Positions 18,400 through 28,571 are shown, counted from the first letter of the stretch. The stretch is DNA of 64,000 bases from Sporosarcina sp. ANT_H38 (GCF_008369195.1 NZ_VOBC01000001.1:1240001-1304000), one strand, 5' to 3'. Translations and numbers: made by a program. The notes: generated from the sequence alone by a model not told the origin.

Positions 18400-19188
18400 T
18401 TATCGGATTTCTGAAGGATTTTTACCTGTGTACTTTTTAAATTGTCTACTAAAAAAATGGAGGTCGCTGTATCCTAGGACACACGCAGTTTCTGTCACTG
18501 TCATTCCTGAATAACGCAGTAAATGTTCCGCTCTTTCAATACGTGAACGAATGATATATGATCTAACCGTATGACCAATTATCTCTTTAAACTTTTGAGA
18601 AAAATACCTTGGAGAAAGATTAGCTCGGGCTGCTAACCCTCCAATTGAATGCTGTTCACCTGGATGCTGCTGAATATAGTTGGCTATTTCTCGAACAGTT
18701 TCCAGCAAGCTATTGCTCGTACAAGTCATTTGCTCTACCTTTTCTTCTGCTTCTCGTAATAGGTTAATCATCAACTGCTTTAGGATAAGCTTTGCTTCTA
18801 TTTCCATTCCAAATGTTTTCACCAATAACAAGCGAACGTAACGAGTTAACAGTGATTCAAAGCTGGTAGTATTTTCGACTAGCCGATGAGCAATGGGGAC
18901 CATCTGTGGTGATTCATTTACGTCAAAATGAATATAGGTTACTACTAGGGGGTCCTGGGGATTGTGCGTGGCTGTTGTTACATCTCCATGTTTAAAAAGA
19001 AAACAATGCCCTTTTTGTACATCATAAGGCTTATCGTTTAGTACCAATGTCCCTTCTCCGCTCCAAACATAAAATAAATCATAATTAGAGAACGGTTTAT
19101 CTCGTTTTTTCCATTGCCAGTTCGGCTCACAATGAATAGTGGCAAATACCGGTTTCAATATAAATTGATCTGGATTCAAATCTAACAT
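18400..19188 (-). CDS. AraC-family transcriptional regulator
   Basis: 262 aa. The N-terminal half is a cupin-like sensor (FSNYDLFYVWSGEGTLVLND, FLFKHGD). The C-terminal ~100 residues carry two helix-turn-helix motifs: HSIGGLAARANLSPRYFSQKFK, and VTETACVLGYSDLHFFSRQFKKYTGKNPSEIR, the AraC signature. It probably binds a small ligand and activates a nearby promoter. The adjacent dapL-dapF-glnA-asnO unit lies downstream on the same strand beyond a terminator, and is the natural candidate target. Confidence 0.9.
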   Translation of the reverse strand: MLDLNPDQFILKPVFATIHCEPNWQWKKRDKPFSNYDLFYVWSGEGTLVLNDKPYDVQKGHCFLFKHGDVTTATHNPQDPLVVTYIHFDVNESPQMVPIAHRLVENTTSFESLLTRYVRLLLVKTFGMEIEAKLILKQLMINLLREAEEKVEQMTCTSNSLLETVREIANYIQQHPGEQHSIGGLAARANLSPRYFSQKFKEIIGHTVRSYIIRSRIERAEHLLRYSGMTVTETACVLGYSDLHFFSRQFKKYTGKNPSEIR

Positions 19189-19349
19189 GCAGCACCCCCT
19201 TATTTTTTCAGCAAACTTTTAAATAGGAATTCTAATAATACTCGTCTATCTTATGTCTATGATTAATCTGATGTAACCATATCCAGTAAAACTTGCTAAA
19301 ATCCCTATTTTTAGTTTCTATTTCTTATTCGGCGTATACCCATAAACCG

Positions 19350-19538
19350 TTAGTTGTGATATTTCCTATAGCCTTCAATAATTCGGAACAACACTTCAAC
19401 TAAAGAAGTGCAATTGCATAATGCCATCACTTCTTCATCACTCACAACCTTCTTCGCAGACTCAAAGTGCGAGTCATCAAAAAGAGTTAGATATAAGCGT
19501 TTAAACTGAAATACACTTTCCGTTTATTTCATCTCCTT
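19350..19538 (-). pseudogene. Short ORF remnant with no usable start
   Basis: About 60 codons are open on the minus strand (ESVFQFKRLYLTLFDDSHFE... ending RKYHN) and read like real protein. The only nearby ATG is followed by a lysine codon and an in-frame TAA, directly after AAGGAG. Either a nonsense mutation has silenced it or it starts at a non-standard codon. Family unknown. The rest of the 19189-19551 gap is empty. Confidence 0.35.
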
Positions 19539-19551
19539 GAATATTATCAAC

Positions 19552-20172
19552 TCAATTTCTTGAACTTGAAGCGATTCTATCTACCCATGTTTCATTTTTA
19601 AAATGCAGAGCCTCATAATCCTCAATTAGATATGACGTAATTTTTCCTTTTGTCTTTAGCCATTCATCAAATATTTTCCTACGTTCCTTGGCATTATAAT
19701 GCGGACAAAATGTACCTTTTAAGAACCCTAATCCTTCAAATTCCCCATATCCTTTTTTATCCATCTCACTAAAACATGTATCAAACCAACACATAGCACC
19801 TGCACTTAAACCTGCCAAAATAACACCCTGATTATAGGCCTTTAAAAGTAATCCATTAAAACCTGTTTCCTTCCAAACCTCGAGCATATAGTGCGTGTCC
19901 CCCCCACCAACATAGATAATATCCTGTCTCATCAACTTCTCTCTCACATCTCCAGATCGCATTTCATCCATCGATATATGTGTTGGCTTTTGGTCTCGAA
20001 ATGCATTATAAAACTTCTCAATATAACCTGGTGCATCCTGGCTCGCTGTTGGAATAAAACAAATATGTACTTTCGCTTTTCCACGTACTAACTGCAATAA
20101 GTACTTATCAAGTTGGGATTCTGATTCCATCGAAAATCCCCCTCCCGAGATTGCAAAAATTTGACGATCCAT
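19552..20172 (-). CDS. Peptidase S51 (dipeptidase E-like)
   Basis: 206 aa. Order: FAISGGGF, then DIIYVGGGDTHYMLEVW, then the nucleophile motif AGLSAGAMCWF with the catalytic Ser, and CPHYNAKERR with a histidine. This is the S51 pattern (Ser-His-Glu) of aspartyl dipeptidases and cyanophycinases. It should be cytoplasmic and cleave Asp-X dipeptides or a similar substrate. Stands alone between two non-coding stretches. Confidence 0.88.
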   Translation of the reverse strand: MDRQIFAISGGGFSMESESQLDKYLLQLVRGKAKVHICFIPTASQDAPGYIEKFYNAFRDQKPTHISMDEMRSGDVREKLMRQDIIYVGGGDTHYMLEVWKETGFNGLLLKAYNQGVILAGLSAGAMCWFDTCFSEMDKKGYGEFEGLGFLKGTFCPHYNAKERRKIFDEWLKTKGKITSYLIEDYEALHFKNETWVDRIASSSRN

Positions 20173-20501
20173 GTAACTCCCCCCATTCTCACATTTAAAC
20201 GTAGCTATTATTCTATACTTTACCTACTTGTTGTAGAATCACAATAAGAAAAATTCAATTCAGAACAATATTAAATTTCATCGTTTTATAGAGGCGATTT
20301 ATATCTGGATTTGGATTTAAAGATTCTTTCTTCCCTCACTACGACCTACGCGAAATTCATAAGATAATTCACGTAATTACACTGCTGTACAATGCGATTT
20401 AAAAATCCCCTTTTCAGATCCATCTTATAACAATCCAATATTTTATTCATATTTTCTAACTTAGTGTATGCAATAGAATAATAATTCCCATAAAACACAA
20501 T

Positions 20502-20535
20502 AAAGATCAGACATTCACGTGGATGTCTGATCTTT
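20502..20535. terminator. Strong hairpin, likely bidirectional terminator
   Basis: AAAGATCAGACATTC and GGATGTCTGATCTTT pair over 15 positions (one G.T) around ACGT. It lies downstream of the UvrA-like gene in the gap 20173-20892, which otherwise shows no supported gene. Confidence 0.65.
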
Positions 20536-20892
20536 ACAAGAGTAGTCTCTATTTCGAATAGTTTCGTGCAATGAACCTGCAATTTCACCTATTCAAGGAT
20601 AATCAATTGCTAAAAATCCCCCACTTAAAGATGCCTTCAAGATAGAGTTAAAGAAAAAATGAGATAACATTAAGCCTTATTCCTGTAAACAAATAGAACC
20701 CTAGTATTTTTGCATGTCTGTCTATATTTTCGTGATCAGTTTTCTATTCTTCAATATTACCTATAACAGCAAAAACGAATCAATTATCGTTATGAAATCG
20801 TCATAATAATATCTAATTCTTTTAAAAAACCTACTTCAATTATTATACTAAATCCTGAAATAAAAGCCACTGAACTACAATGCCGGTATATT

Positions 20893-23800
20893 TTAAACTT
20901 TTCGCTCAAGACATTGATAAACAGCCATCATATCTCGCTTATTCAACTCACGAATACGCTTAAAAATCAGAAGATCTGCTATAGGATCAAGATTTAAGCT
21001 GTCAGTAACAACATCACTTACATTGCCAGTTAGCCATGTTTGCACGTCTATGCCCTCGACGATTTCCTTACGCCCTTCATCATTGATACCACTTGCATAA
21101 CAACTAACACATGGTACCGACAGTTTATAAACGCCATCATGGAGTCCATCCTCCGATATTACTTTCTTCCCTTTACAGAATGGGCATGGATGACTTGCTT
21201 TAATCTTATTAATTAGGGTGACAATTTTTTTATAACCTAACGCTTCATAGACATACGTCAGTTTTTTGTATTTTCCATTGGTGAAATACTTATCAATGAT
21301 GGTTTCTCTCGTTTCAGTGATATTGGCAAAATCACAGATTGTGATGCGATTATTAGTGCTGATTGCTTCGATATTACCACTAATATTGTCCCAGAATGGC
21401 AGGGCATTTTGTAAAACGATTTCATAGTGGGCAAAGCTTGCTAGCTCTAGTTCAAGAACTTTTAGCGCGGCTTGTGTTTTCCTAGGTAGTAAAGAGACAT
21501 CTTCCGTCAAAGTCATATCCCCGCCAACAATAGATTTCAATTTTACCAGTTCCGGTAACGCTCCTACTGTTTTCAATACTTGATCAAGCGGCTGCTTTAT
21601 AATTTCACGAATATCTGTATCGCCAAATTTGAGCTGTTTATGATGGTTTAACACAGACCCTTCGCAAATTGGACATGTAATTCTCTCTTTAGACGCTTTC
21701 ATATGCTCTTTAATAATCGATTTCGAAATAAACATATACATCCCAATAATGCTATTAAAGCCTTGCCATGTTCTCTGCGTCTTGGCCGCTTTATCATAAA
21801 ATGACTTTTCCAAATACCCGTATAAAAAGGTATGCTTTTCTTCTTCTGTCATCTCATTATAACTTTTACTCATATCGTGTCCGAGTTCATTTTTAATCTC
21901 ACCAAAAATGAATTCCAATCTTGAATATTGATAATGTTTTAATACCTCCATCACATCTGGATGCAATAGACCATCCCAGAATGGAGCGTTTTTGTCTTGA
22001 ATCACAACATCTATATCAAACTTTTCAATAATCCGGCGGCCAGAGCAACTTGGACAATGATTGTCTTGATTATAGAAATCGAAGCTCTGCGTATTTTTAT
22101 TAGTCGGATGAGCAGCCACAATATGGTTGATCAATCCACCAATTTCATAGAGAAAACTATATTGACTATACAAGTGCCGTTCCAGATCAATGGCGATAAC
22201 GGGCGCAATTGTATCGGATTCGTATTCACCATATATCAAACGTGCCATTGATGATAAGCTTTTTAAGATGCCTCCCTTATAGACGTTTTCCGCATTTTTA
22301 AAGTAGGCAATCTGATTTTCGTTTAAATACTTAATGCCGTGTTGTTGATTAATAGTTGAAGAAATTTGCAATGGAGTAACACTATCCGCATGGTTTTGTT
22401 GTTGATAATAATCATCATGACTGACAACATCCAGATGTTGAACAGGTGCAAGCTGCCTTTCGCCAAAATCGATGATGAAATCAGAGTTTTCTATCATATA
22501 AGGATTATGTTCAATCATTATCATTGAGACAGATTCATCCTGCAGAACGATCCTGACACTATCAATGAATTGATTTAAAATATTTTGTGATAAACCTTTT
22601 GAAGGCTCGTCAAAAATAAAGAGCGTATGTGGGTTTCTTGAGTTGGCAAACAGCTCAGAAACTAAATGGACACATTGAAATTCACCAGTTGATAAAGACT
22701 GTGTTTTTCTTTCCAACGTCAAATAACCCAGTCCAAGTTTGATCAATAAGCTCAAGCGTTTATGAGCGATGTCTTCATTTGGCAGTTCTTCAATAATATC
22801 TTCAATCGAGCGCTGAAAAATATCATCAATATCCTCACTATATTTTGTGAGTTTCTTTTTAATATCAAGAAAAGTCGCGACTGTTGACCGACTGGTAATC
22901 GATTGGTTTCGATTTTGCCCCACCATTACTAATTTATCTTTTGGATATCGCTTCAGAAAATCTTTGGCTATACATTCATTGACAAGTGTAGATTTACCAC
23001 ATCCAGACTCCCCCGTAAAAGTGACAATTCTATTTTGGGGTAGCTGAATTTCAGCCATTTGGATATTACGACAGTAAAGATCATGAAATTGATAATATTC
23101 TTTTGGCATTGCCTGATTTCGTTCCCAAGCAATAGGTTTTGGACGTGGTGATTCTTCAACAATTTTTCCGCCGTATTTCCCACTACCAGGTCCAAAGAAC
23201 AATTGCTCATCCGTTGTGTTAAGCACCGTGTCTGAATGATCAATGAGCCAAATTTGATTCTTATAGCCTAATTGTTTAATCTGTTCTAAAATTTTCAATA
23301 GTGTTTGGTGATCAAGACCCACGGAGATTTCATCAATAATAATAACGGTATTTTCACTTGTTGCCATGAATTCTGCCAAGTAAAGTCGTGTTAATTCTCC
23401 ACCAGATAATGTACCCATAATGCGATTTAATGATAAGTAACCAATATTCATATTGATAATATTTTTCAGAATATGTTGTTTCGCTTCACTAATATGTAAT
23501 TCTTCTCTTAGGGAAAGAATCGATTCAATGTTTAAGTTATTGATGTCGGAAATACTATGTGATTGACCCAATAATTCTATCTCATATTGCTCAACGTCTG
23601 GATTATAGCGCCTTCCCTCACACTTTTTACATTCGACATTTTTGGTAGTACCTCGTCCTTTACAGGAAGGACACCAACCTAATTCATTGTTAAAGGAAAA
23701 AACTTCTGGAGAAATAGTGAATTTTTCAGCAAGCGACTCACGAATCTCTTTAAAAACGCCCGTATGGGTACCAATTGTCGAACGTGGATTAGAAGAAATA

Positions 23801-24063
23801 GCTGATTTTCCAAGAAAAAGTACTAGCGGCATTTCCTCCATTTTAATGGCACTGAAATTGGTTTCCATAATAGTGGGGAATAAATACTGATATTCAGCCT
23901 TTGGCAATAAGGAAACGAGACGCTTCTTGGATTCTTCACCAATTGTTTGACTAAAGGTTGTTTTACCAGAACCAGATAAACCAGCAATTCCTAGTGATTT
24001 ATCTACTGGTAGTACTGTATCTAATTTGTTAATATTGTTCGCAATTAATTGATTTATTTTCAT
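20893..24063 (-). CDS. UvrA-like ABC ATPase (class II UvrA relative)
   Basis: 1056 aa from the ATG at 24061-24063 (GGAG about 11 nt upstream). Two UvrA-type ABC modules. First: Walker A GLSGSGKTTF, zinc ligands CPSCKGRG and CKKCEGRRY, signature TLSGGELTRLYLAEFMA, Walker B VIIIDEISVGLD. Second: Walker A TGESGCGKSTL, signature QSLSTGEFQCVHLVSELF, Walker B LFIFDEPSKGLS. C-terminal CPSCSGRR, CPICEGS and CPFCKGKK clusters follow. It is not the housekeeping UvrA by sequence. Such relatives have been linked to antibiotic self-resistance or DNA repair; the role here is open. No uvrB is near. Confidence 0.85.
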   Translation of the reverse strand: MKINQLIANNINKLDTVLPVDKSLGIAGLSGSGKTTFSQTIGEESKKRLVSLLPKAEYQYLFPTIMETNFSAIKMEEMPLVLFLGKSAISSNPRSTIGTHTGVFKEIRESLAEKFTISPEVFSFNNELGWCPSCKGRGTTKNVECKKCEGRRYNPDVEQYEIELLGQSHSISDINNLNIESILSLREELHISEAKQHILKNIINMNIGYLSLNRIMGTLSGGELTRLYLAEFMATSENTVIIIDEISVGLDHQTLLKILEQIKQLGYKNQIWLIDHSDTVLNTTDEQLFFGPGSGKYGGKIVEESPRPKPIAWERNQAMPKEYYQFHDLYCRNIQMAEIQLPQNRIVTFTGESGCGKSTLVNECIAKDFLKRYPKDKLVMVGQNRNQSITSRSTVATFLDIKKKLTKYSEDIDDIFQRSIEDIIEELPNEDIAHKRLSLLIKLGLGYLTLERKTQSLSTGEFQCVHLVSELFANSRNPHTLFIFDEPSKGLSQNILNQFIDSVRIVLQDESVSMIMIEHNPYMIENSDFIIDFGERQLAPVQHLDVVSHDDYYQQQNHADSVTPLQISSTINQQHGIKYLNENQIAYFKNAENVYKGGILKSLSSMARLIYGEYESDTIAPVIAIDLERHLYSQYSFLYEIGGLINHIVAAHPTNKNTQSFDFYNQDNHCPSCSGRRIIEKFDIDVVIQDKNAPFWDGLLHPDVMEVLKHYQYSRLEFIFGEIKNELGHDMSKSYNEMTEEEKHTFLYGYLEKSFYDKAAKTQRTWQGFNSIIGMYMFISKSIIKEHMKASKERITCPICEGSVLNHHKQLKFGDTDIREIIKQPLDQVLKTVGALPELVKLKSIVGGDMTLTEDVSLLPRKTQAALKVLELELASFAHYEIVLQNALPFWDNISGNIEAISTNNRITICDFANITETRETIIDKYFTNGKYKKLTYVYEALGYKKIVTLINKIKASHPCPFCKGKKVISEDGLHDGVYKLSVPCVSCYASGINDEGRKEIVEGIDVQTWLTGNVSDVVTDSLNLDPIADLLIFKRIRELNKRDMMAVYQCLERKV

Positions 24064-24223
24064 ATTTATATCATCTCCATTCTCTATATTCAGTATTACC
24101 ATGTTAGTAAAACTTCAAATGAATTTGTTGTGTTTTTTAAAAATCATATAAATGCTTCTTCAATCATCCTGCTACGTTTGCTAAATCACCATTTTCACAA
24201 AAAATGTTCGTTAACTCAATCCA

Positions 24224-24535
24224 TTATTCCATTAAAAATGACGCTTTCCGTATTGCGGAAAAGCGCCCGATTGTAGAATATCGTTTAAAGAATACTGGCT
24301 GCACTAATACTCCAGATAATTGTTCGTTTATTTTTAATTTCTGATATCCCATAAGGTCAGAAATTAGAAGAGAGCCTTTCTTGCCTCTGAAATACGCTCG
24401 ATTGTTGAAGAATGGTTTATTTGTATAAAACGATTCCAAGTAATAATTATCAAATTCTATTTGATTGCTAAATTCAATGACCCACTCAAAAGCTTGGTCC
24501 TGAAAAGCAGTCATCATAAAGGATGAAGAAGTCAT
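24224..24535 (-). CDS. Hypothetical protein downstream of AHSA1 gene
   Basis: 104 codons from an ATG 2 nt after the SRPBCC stop, so translation is probably coupled. The product begins MTSSSFMMTAFQDQAFEWVI and has aromatic-rich central and basic C-terminal parts. No family recognised. A GC-rich hairpin within the last codons (around 24240-24272) may act as a terminator. Confidence 0.45.
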   Translation of the reverse strand: MTSSSFMMTAFQDQAFEWVIEFSNQIEFDNYYLESFYTNKPFFNNRAYFRGKKGSLLISDLMGYQKLKINEQLSGVLVQPVFFKRYSTIGRFSAIRKASFLME

Positions 24536-24537
24536 TT

Positions 24538-24954
24538 TTACAGTTCTGCTAATACTTTTTCGAGCTGGTCCCCGATATTCATCCAAGCATATTTAGCTCC
24601 CTCAAGGGCTCCCTCGCGAGTTCTTGTTTCTTCACTAAATCCAGTTTGATCGAGATGTAGATGGATAGTTCCATCTGAACCTTTTTTCAAAGTCCATGTA
24701 ACAGTAGTGCTTTCTCCGGCACTTACCCAAGTGTAAGATAATATATGAGGCTCGTCCACTTCGAGCACCTTACCATCTACAATTCCATCCCACCATTCGG
24801 AAGGCTTTGCCCTAAACTGAAATTCATGTCCCACGACTGGTTTAAAATCATTATCCCATACCCATTTCACAAGAGTATCCGAATTTGTTAAAGCGTTCCA
24901 CACCTGCTCGATTGAACTTTCAAATTGTAAATCTAATGATACATCTGATTTCAT
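24538..24954 (-). CDS. SRPBCC/AHSA1-family protein
   Basis: 138 aa from the ATG at 24952-24954, chosen for GGAGGAAAAA just upstream. LQFESSIEQVWNALTNSDTLVKWV is the typical first helix pair of the AHSA1 (START-like) fold, followed by EVDEPHILSYTW and the C-terminal amphipathic helix. These proteins bind hydrophobic ligands and are often encoded behind an ArsR regulator; a broken ArsR remnant lies exactly there. Confidence 0.8.
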   Translation of the reverse strand: MKSDVSLDLQFESSIEQVWNALTNSDTLVKWVWDNDFKPVVGHEFQFRAKPSEWWDGIVDGKVLEVDEPHILSYTWVSAGESTTVTWTLKKGSDGTIHLHLDQTGFSEETRTREGALEGAKYAWMNIGDQLEKVLAEL

Positions 24955-25190
24955 TTTTTCCTCCAATAAAAGATTTATTTTCACGATTCTTTCTGTCTGG
25001 AAACCTTTGTAAAAAGAAACCCAATCTTGAAATTCTTTCAACGGAGTGGCATTTAATCGATTCCTCGATTCTCTACCAACCCTTCGAGCAATTACGAGAT
25101 TAGCTATCTTTAAGGATAGCCAAATGCTTAGAAACAGCTATACGTCCTATTTGAAAATGAACCATTTCCTCATTTAAGGGTACTCTTCAG
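24955..25190 (-). pseudogene. Degraded ArsR-family regulator
   Basis: Pieces in two frames: EEMVHFQIGRIAVSKHLAILKDS is an ArsR recognition helix (IGR.AVSKHL.ILK), followed by a stop. The other frame gives ARRVGRESRNRLNATPLKEF and then DWVSFYKGFQTERIVKINLL, the typical ArsR C terminus. The N-terminal part is scrambled by stops. In intact genomes this regulator precedes AHSA1 genes. The C-terminal frame now runs on into the SRPBCC gene. Confidence 0.65.
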
Positions 25191-25284
25191 CACTAGGCAA
25201 CAGCATCTTAAACATACCTCACTTGACTTACCTTATTTAAAACCACCCCCACCTTTTCATAACTATTTCATCTAATGTCACCGA

Positions 25285-25503
25285 TTATACTTCAAAATAA
25301 CCTAATAAGACAGCTTTTGTTGTCTTAATAAACGTCAGAAGCAAGCTTTTCACCTTTAAAGTTATTTCCGTTATATGGTTTAATTCATCATATTCACAAT
25401 GAATAGTAGTTTTTTTCGTAATATCCAGTAAATAGACGGTCCCTAGTCGATATACTTCATCGATAGCTTGATTTATATCAGGCTCTTCTAACACCTTTAA
25501 CAT
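25285..25503 (-). CDS. Hypothetical 72-aa protein
   Basis: Begins MLKVLEEPDINQAIDEVYRL and contains TVYLLDITKKTTIHCEYDEL, which reads like real protein. No good ribosome site and no recognised family. Could be a remnant. Confidence 0.3.
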   Translation of the reverse strand: MLKVLEEPDINQAIDEVYRLGTVYLLDITKKTTIHCEYDELNHITEITLKVKSLLLTFIKTTKAVLLGYFEV

Positions 25504-25622
25504 TTAAACTAGATATGTATAATCAATGCGACGATTATTTGGATCTACTATAGCTGAATTACGGTTACCCTTAAATGGATTTTTCATATTTAGTTAGCTT
25601 ATTTTAATACAATTTAGCCATT

Positions 25623-26795
25623 TCATTCAATAACTTGTTCATGGTTCCCTATTTTGAAGATCGTGAAAATCATCACACCTATAATGATCAATAGTCCTAC
25701 CAATGCCGGAATAAAGTTATCAAAAACATCTACTGTTAATCCAATGAATGCAGGACCGAGAGCCCCGATTAGATAGCCACCGAATTGCATCATCGCAGAC
25801 CACGATACTGTTTGTTCACTATTTTTCGCCTCTTGAATAGGTAAAAGCAACGCCAAAGGGAACAAACCACCAGCTCCGATACCAAGGAAAACTGTCGCTA
25901 CCCATGGAGAGAAATGAAGCAGCAAAATCAGAATACCTATTATTTCCGAAATACTACAGCATAGTAACCAAATTTTTCTATTCCCTGTTTTACTAACGAG
26001 TAGAGGTATTAAAAAGCTTACGGGAATTTGGATTACTGTAAAAAGAGTCAGAATCAAACCTGATTGAGAATAGCTGAAACCCATTGATTGTACGATTGGA
26101 GCTAACCAAGCTGTTAGTGAATAAAAGATAGCCGCCATGCACCCAAAAAGCGACATGAATAATGTCACTCTTTTATTTTTCACAAATATATCCGACATAG
26201 GCAAGGTATCTGTCCTCTTTTCCACTTTTGTTAGAAGTGGAATAAGTAGTAGAACTGCAGGAATCCCTAATATACTCCAAAAACTTAATGCGTGTTGCCA
26301 AGATTCATTCATCCTTTGGTATAAGGGCACAGATAAACTAGATGCAACCGCCGCACCAATCACCATAGACACAGAGTAAACCCCCATAAAGCCAAGATTA
26401 TTGGGAAAGTATTTTTTTATAAACCCTGTAATTATTGGTCCAGCAATACCTATCCCAATCCCCGATAACAAGGCTGTCGCAAACAATAGGAAGCTATTAA
26501 GAACAAATATGCGAAGGAATGTCGCAACAACAATCAAAGCCATTGCTATAAGCAAAGACTTCTCCATTCCTAAAAGACTATTTAGCTTAATAGCCAAGAT
26601 TGCAAATAGACCCATACAAAAAACAGGTAGTGCAGTTAACAAACTAGCTGTCACCCCACCCATCCCTAAATCCATTTGGATGATATCAAGTAAAGGCCCA
26701 ATAGAAGTAATGGACGGCCTTAAGTTCAAAGAAACAAAAAATATAATCATCATGAGATAAACAAAACGCAAATGAAACATCCCCTTCTTCACCAT
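25623..26795 (-). CDS. MFS transporter, CynX/NimT type
   Basis: 390 aa with 12 predicted membrane helices. NLRPSITSIGPLL at the N terminus is the signature of the CynX/NimT (cyanate/2-nitroimidazole) subfamily, which move small anions or xenobiotics. Divergent from the LysR gene at 26888 with a 92-nt shared upstream region, the typical layout of a LysR gene and its target. A second member lies at 29362-30561. Confidence 0.9.
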   Translation of the reverse strand: MVKKGMFHLRFVYLMMIIFFVSLNLRPSITSIGPLLDIIQMDLGMGGVTASLLTALPVFCMGLFAILAIKLNSLLGMEKSLLIAMALIVVATFLRIFVLNSFLLFATALLSGIGIGIAGPIITGFIKKYFPNNLGFMGVYSVSMVIGAAVASSLSVPLYQRMNESWQHALSFWSILGIPAVLLLIPLLTKVEKRTDTLPMSDIFVKNKRVTLFMSLFGCMAAIFYSLTAWLAPIVQSMGFSYSQSGLILTLFTVIQIPVSFLIPLLVSKTGNRKIWLLCCSISEIIGILILLLHFSPWVATVFLGIGAGGLFPLALLLPIQEAKNSEQTVSWSAMMQFGGYLIGALGPAFIGLTVDVFDNFIPALVGLLIIIGVMIFTIFKIGNHEQVIE

Positions 26796-26887
26796 TGCAT
26801 TTATTGTATATTCTCACTTACAATAGTTCAATACTGTTAATTCTATTCAAATCATAGTTTCAGGCTATGATGAAAGGAGAATAATAA

Positions 26888-27772
26888 ATGGAAATCAGGC
26901 AATTACACTATTTTCTAATGTTATGTAATGAACTTCATTTTACTGAAGCTGCATACAAACTAGGTATTTCACAACCAACTCTAAGTCAGCAAATAAAGGT
27001 ATTGGAAGATGAATTAGGAGTGCCTCTGTTCGATCGACTCGGAAAAAAGACTGTTAAGACCGAAGCAGGTAATCTCCTAGAGCACTACGCTATACATATT
27101 GTTCAACAACTAGAAAACGCAAAAAATGCGATAGAAGATCTCACAAATCTGAATACGGGTCAATTACGTGTAGCGGTACTACCTTCCGATCTTGATTATC
27201 GATTAACAGCATTACTAATCGATTTTCACAAGGAATTTCCAAATACCAAGGTGCAAGTGATTCCATCGATTTATACGTTAAATAATGTTCTAGAAAATGA
27301 AGTTGATATTGGCGTTGGGCTAGCAATCCGACCAGACAGTCGTTTAAATCGCATCCCTTTTCACACTGAAACATATAGCCTTTTTGTTACGAAAGAACAT
27401 GAATTAGCAGAAAAAGATATTATCTTACCAGCTGACTTGGTAAATATGCCTTTAGTTATGTATCCAAAGGGATTCTCTGGACGTGATTTGATAGATACTT
27501 GGTGCGCAAGTCAAGAAATTGCTATCGACACCCTAATGGAAACAGGGTCAGCCACATCCTTATTTCAACTTGTAAAAGCTGGTATTGGAGCTACTATTCA
27601 ACCTAGTCAACTAATTGACAGTTTCCAGTCACTCGGTATCCGCGCAATTCCAATTAAGGATTCTCCTACCCGGAACTTAGAAATGTTTTATCGTAATGAT
27701 AAATATTTAAGTCAATCTGCAAAAGCCTTCTTGAACCGAATGGAAACCTTTTTTAGAGTAGCAGTACTGTGA
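26888..27772 (+). CDS. LysR-family transcriptional regulator
   Basis: 294 aa. The N-terminal winged helix reads MEIRQLHYFLMLCNELHF then TEAAYKLGISQPTLSQQIKVLE and LGVPLFDRLGKK. The C-terminal effector-binding domain starts near residue 90 (GQLRVAVLPSD). AAGGAG precedes the ATG. By position it should control the divergent MFS gene and itself from the 26796-26887 region, responding to the transporter substrate or a related co-inducer. Confidence 0.93.
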   Translation: MEIRQLHYFLMLCNELHFTEAAYKLGISQPTLSQQIKVLEDELGVPLFDRLGKKTVKTEAGNLLEHYAIHIVQQLENAKNAIEDLTNLNTGQLRVAVLPSDLDYRLTALLIDFHKEFPNTKVQVIPSIYTLNNVLENEVDIGVGLAIRPDSRLNRIPFHTETYSLFVTKEHELAEKDIILPADLVNMPLVMYPKGFSGRDLIDTWCASQEIAIDTLMETGSATSLFQLVKAGIGATIQPSQLIDSFQSLGIRAIPIKDSPTRNLEMFYRNDKYLSQSAKAFLNRMETFFRVAVL

Positions 27773-27925
27773 AAGATTAATAGCTAAATTAGTTGATGTA
27801 AGCGCATAAAACAAATAAAAGAAAATTGAAACTTATCTCAGTATTCATTCGTATTTCTAGTACAGAATTACAATTTTAATCGCAGAAGAATAGTTGCTCT
27901 TAAAAAGGTATGAGGAGGAATATCG

Positions 27926-28552
27926 ATGTATCGTAAACTGATTACTAAACATTTCTCGATGAAACCAATGGGAGGTATTTTGTTTTTACTTTTTTCTTGT
28001 TTTTTGATTGTAGGTTGTACTCAAGAAAACCCTGAAGATCCAGGCGATATTGTTATACCATTGGAAGATAAGAACAAAGCTGCAATTAGTGCTGTTCTCG
28101 AAAAAGCATTTACAGGTCCTGATGAAGAATACCTGCGTTTAAGCGAAGAGTTATATAAACAACAAATGGTTCCATCGTATGAAGGGTATGTTGGGACAGA
28201 TGTGGCGCCAGACACGGAAGATATCAATTTATATGTAAAAGAATCCTATTCGTCTTATTTCACAGAACTTGGATTTAATTCCTTTGTAAATACTACACCT
28301 GCTCTGGGCTTCCACAGTTACCCAGTAGATTATCAGTTCAGTATCGCTGATATCGAAGTGGTCCAAAGTGATAATCCAATCACACCAAAGGATTATGATT
28401 TTACTGCTCAAGTAGAATATATAAACGCGGATGGAAAAACAACACAATTCGTGATAAGTGGGATGGCAATCTGTTCAGAAGAAGGAAAAATCGGAAGGAT
28501 TACAATCAATGACGGTGGATTGCTGAAGAAAATAAATGAGGATAGTAACTAA
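27926..28552 (+). CDS. Lipoprotein of unknown function
   Basis: 208 aa. A signal peptide ends in LIVGC (lipobox), so the protein should be anchored outside the membrane. The mature part is acidic and includes AISAVLEKAFTGPDEEYLRL and a beta-rich C-terminal half resembling extracellular NTF2-like ligand-binding lipoproteins; that resemblance is weak. GAGGAGG lies upstream of the ATG. A terminator follows. Confidence 0.85.
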   Translation: MYRKLITKHFSMKPMGGILFLLFSCFLIVGCTQENPEDPGDIVIPLEDKNKAAISAVLEKAFTGPDEEYLRLSEELYKQQMVPSYEGYVGTDVAPDTEDINLYVKESYSSYFTELGFNSFVNTTPALGFHSYPVDYQFSIADIEVVQSDNPITPKDYDFTAQVEYINADGKTTQFVISGMAICSEEGKIGRITINDGGLLKKINEDSN

Positions 28553-28571
28553 ATATTGTACAGTTTTGCAC

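Noticed and set aside
20346-20588. 80-aa minus-strand ORF
   Set aside because: Its middle is made of the 15-bp terminator-like hairpin at 20502-20535, and it has no ribosome site; more likely non-coding.
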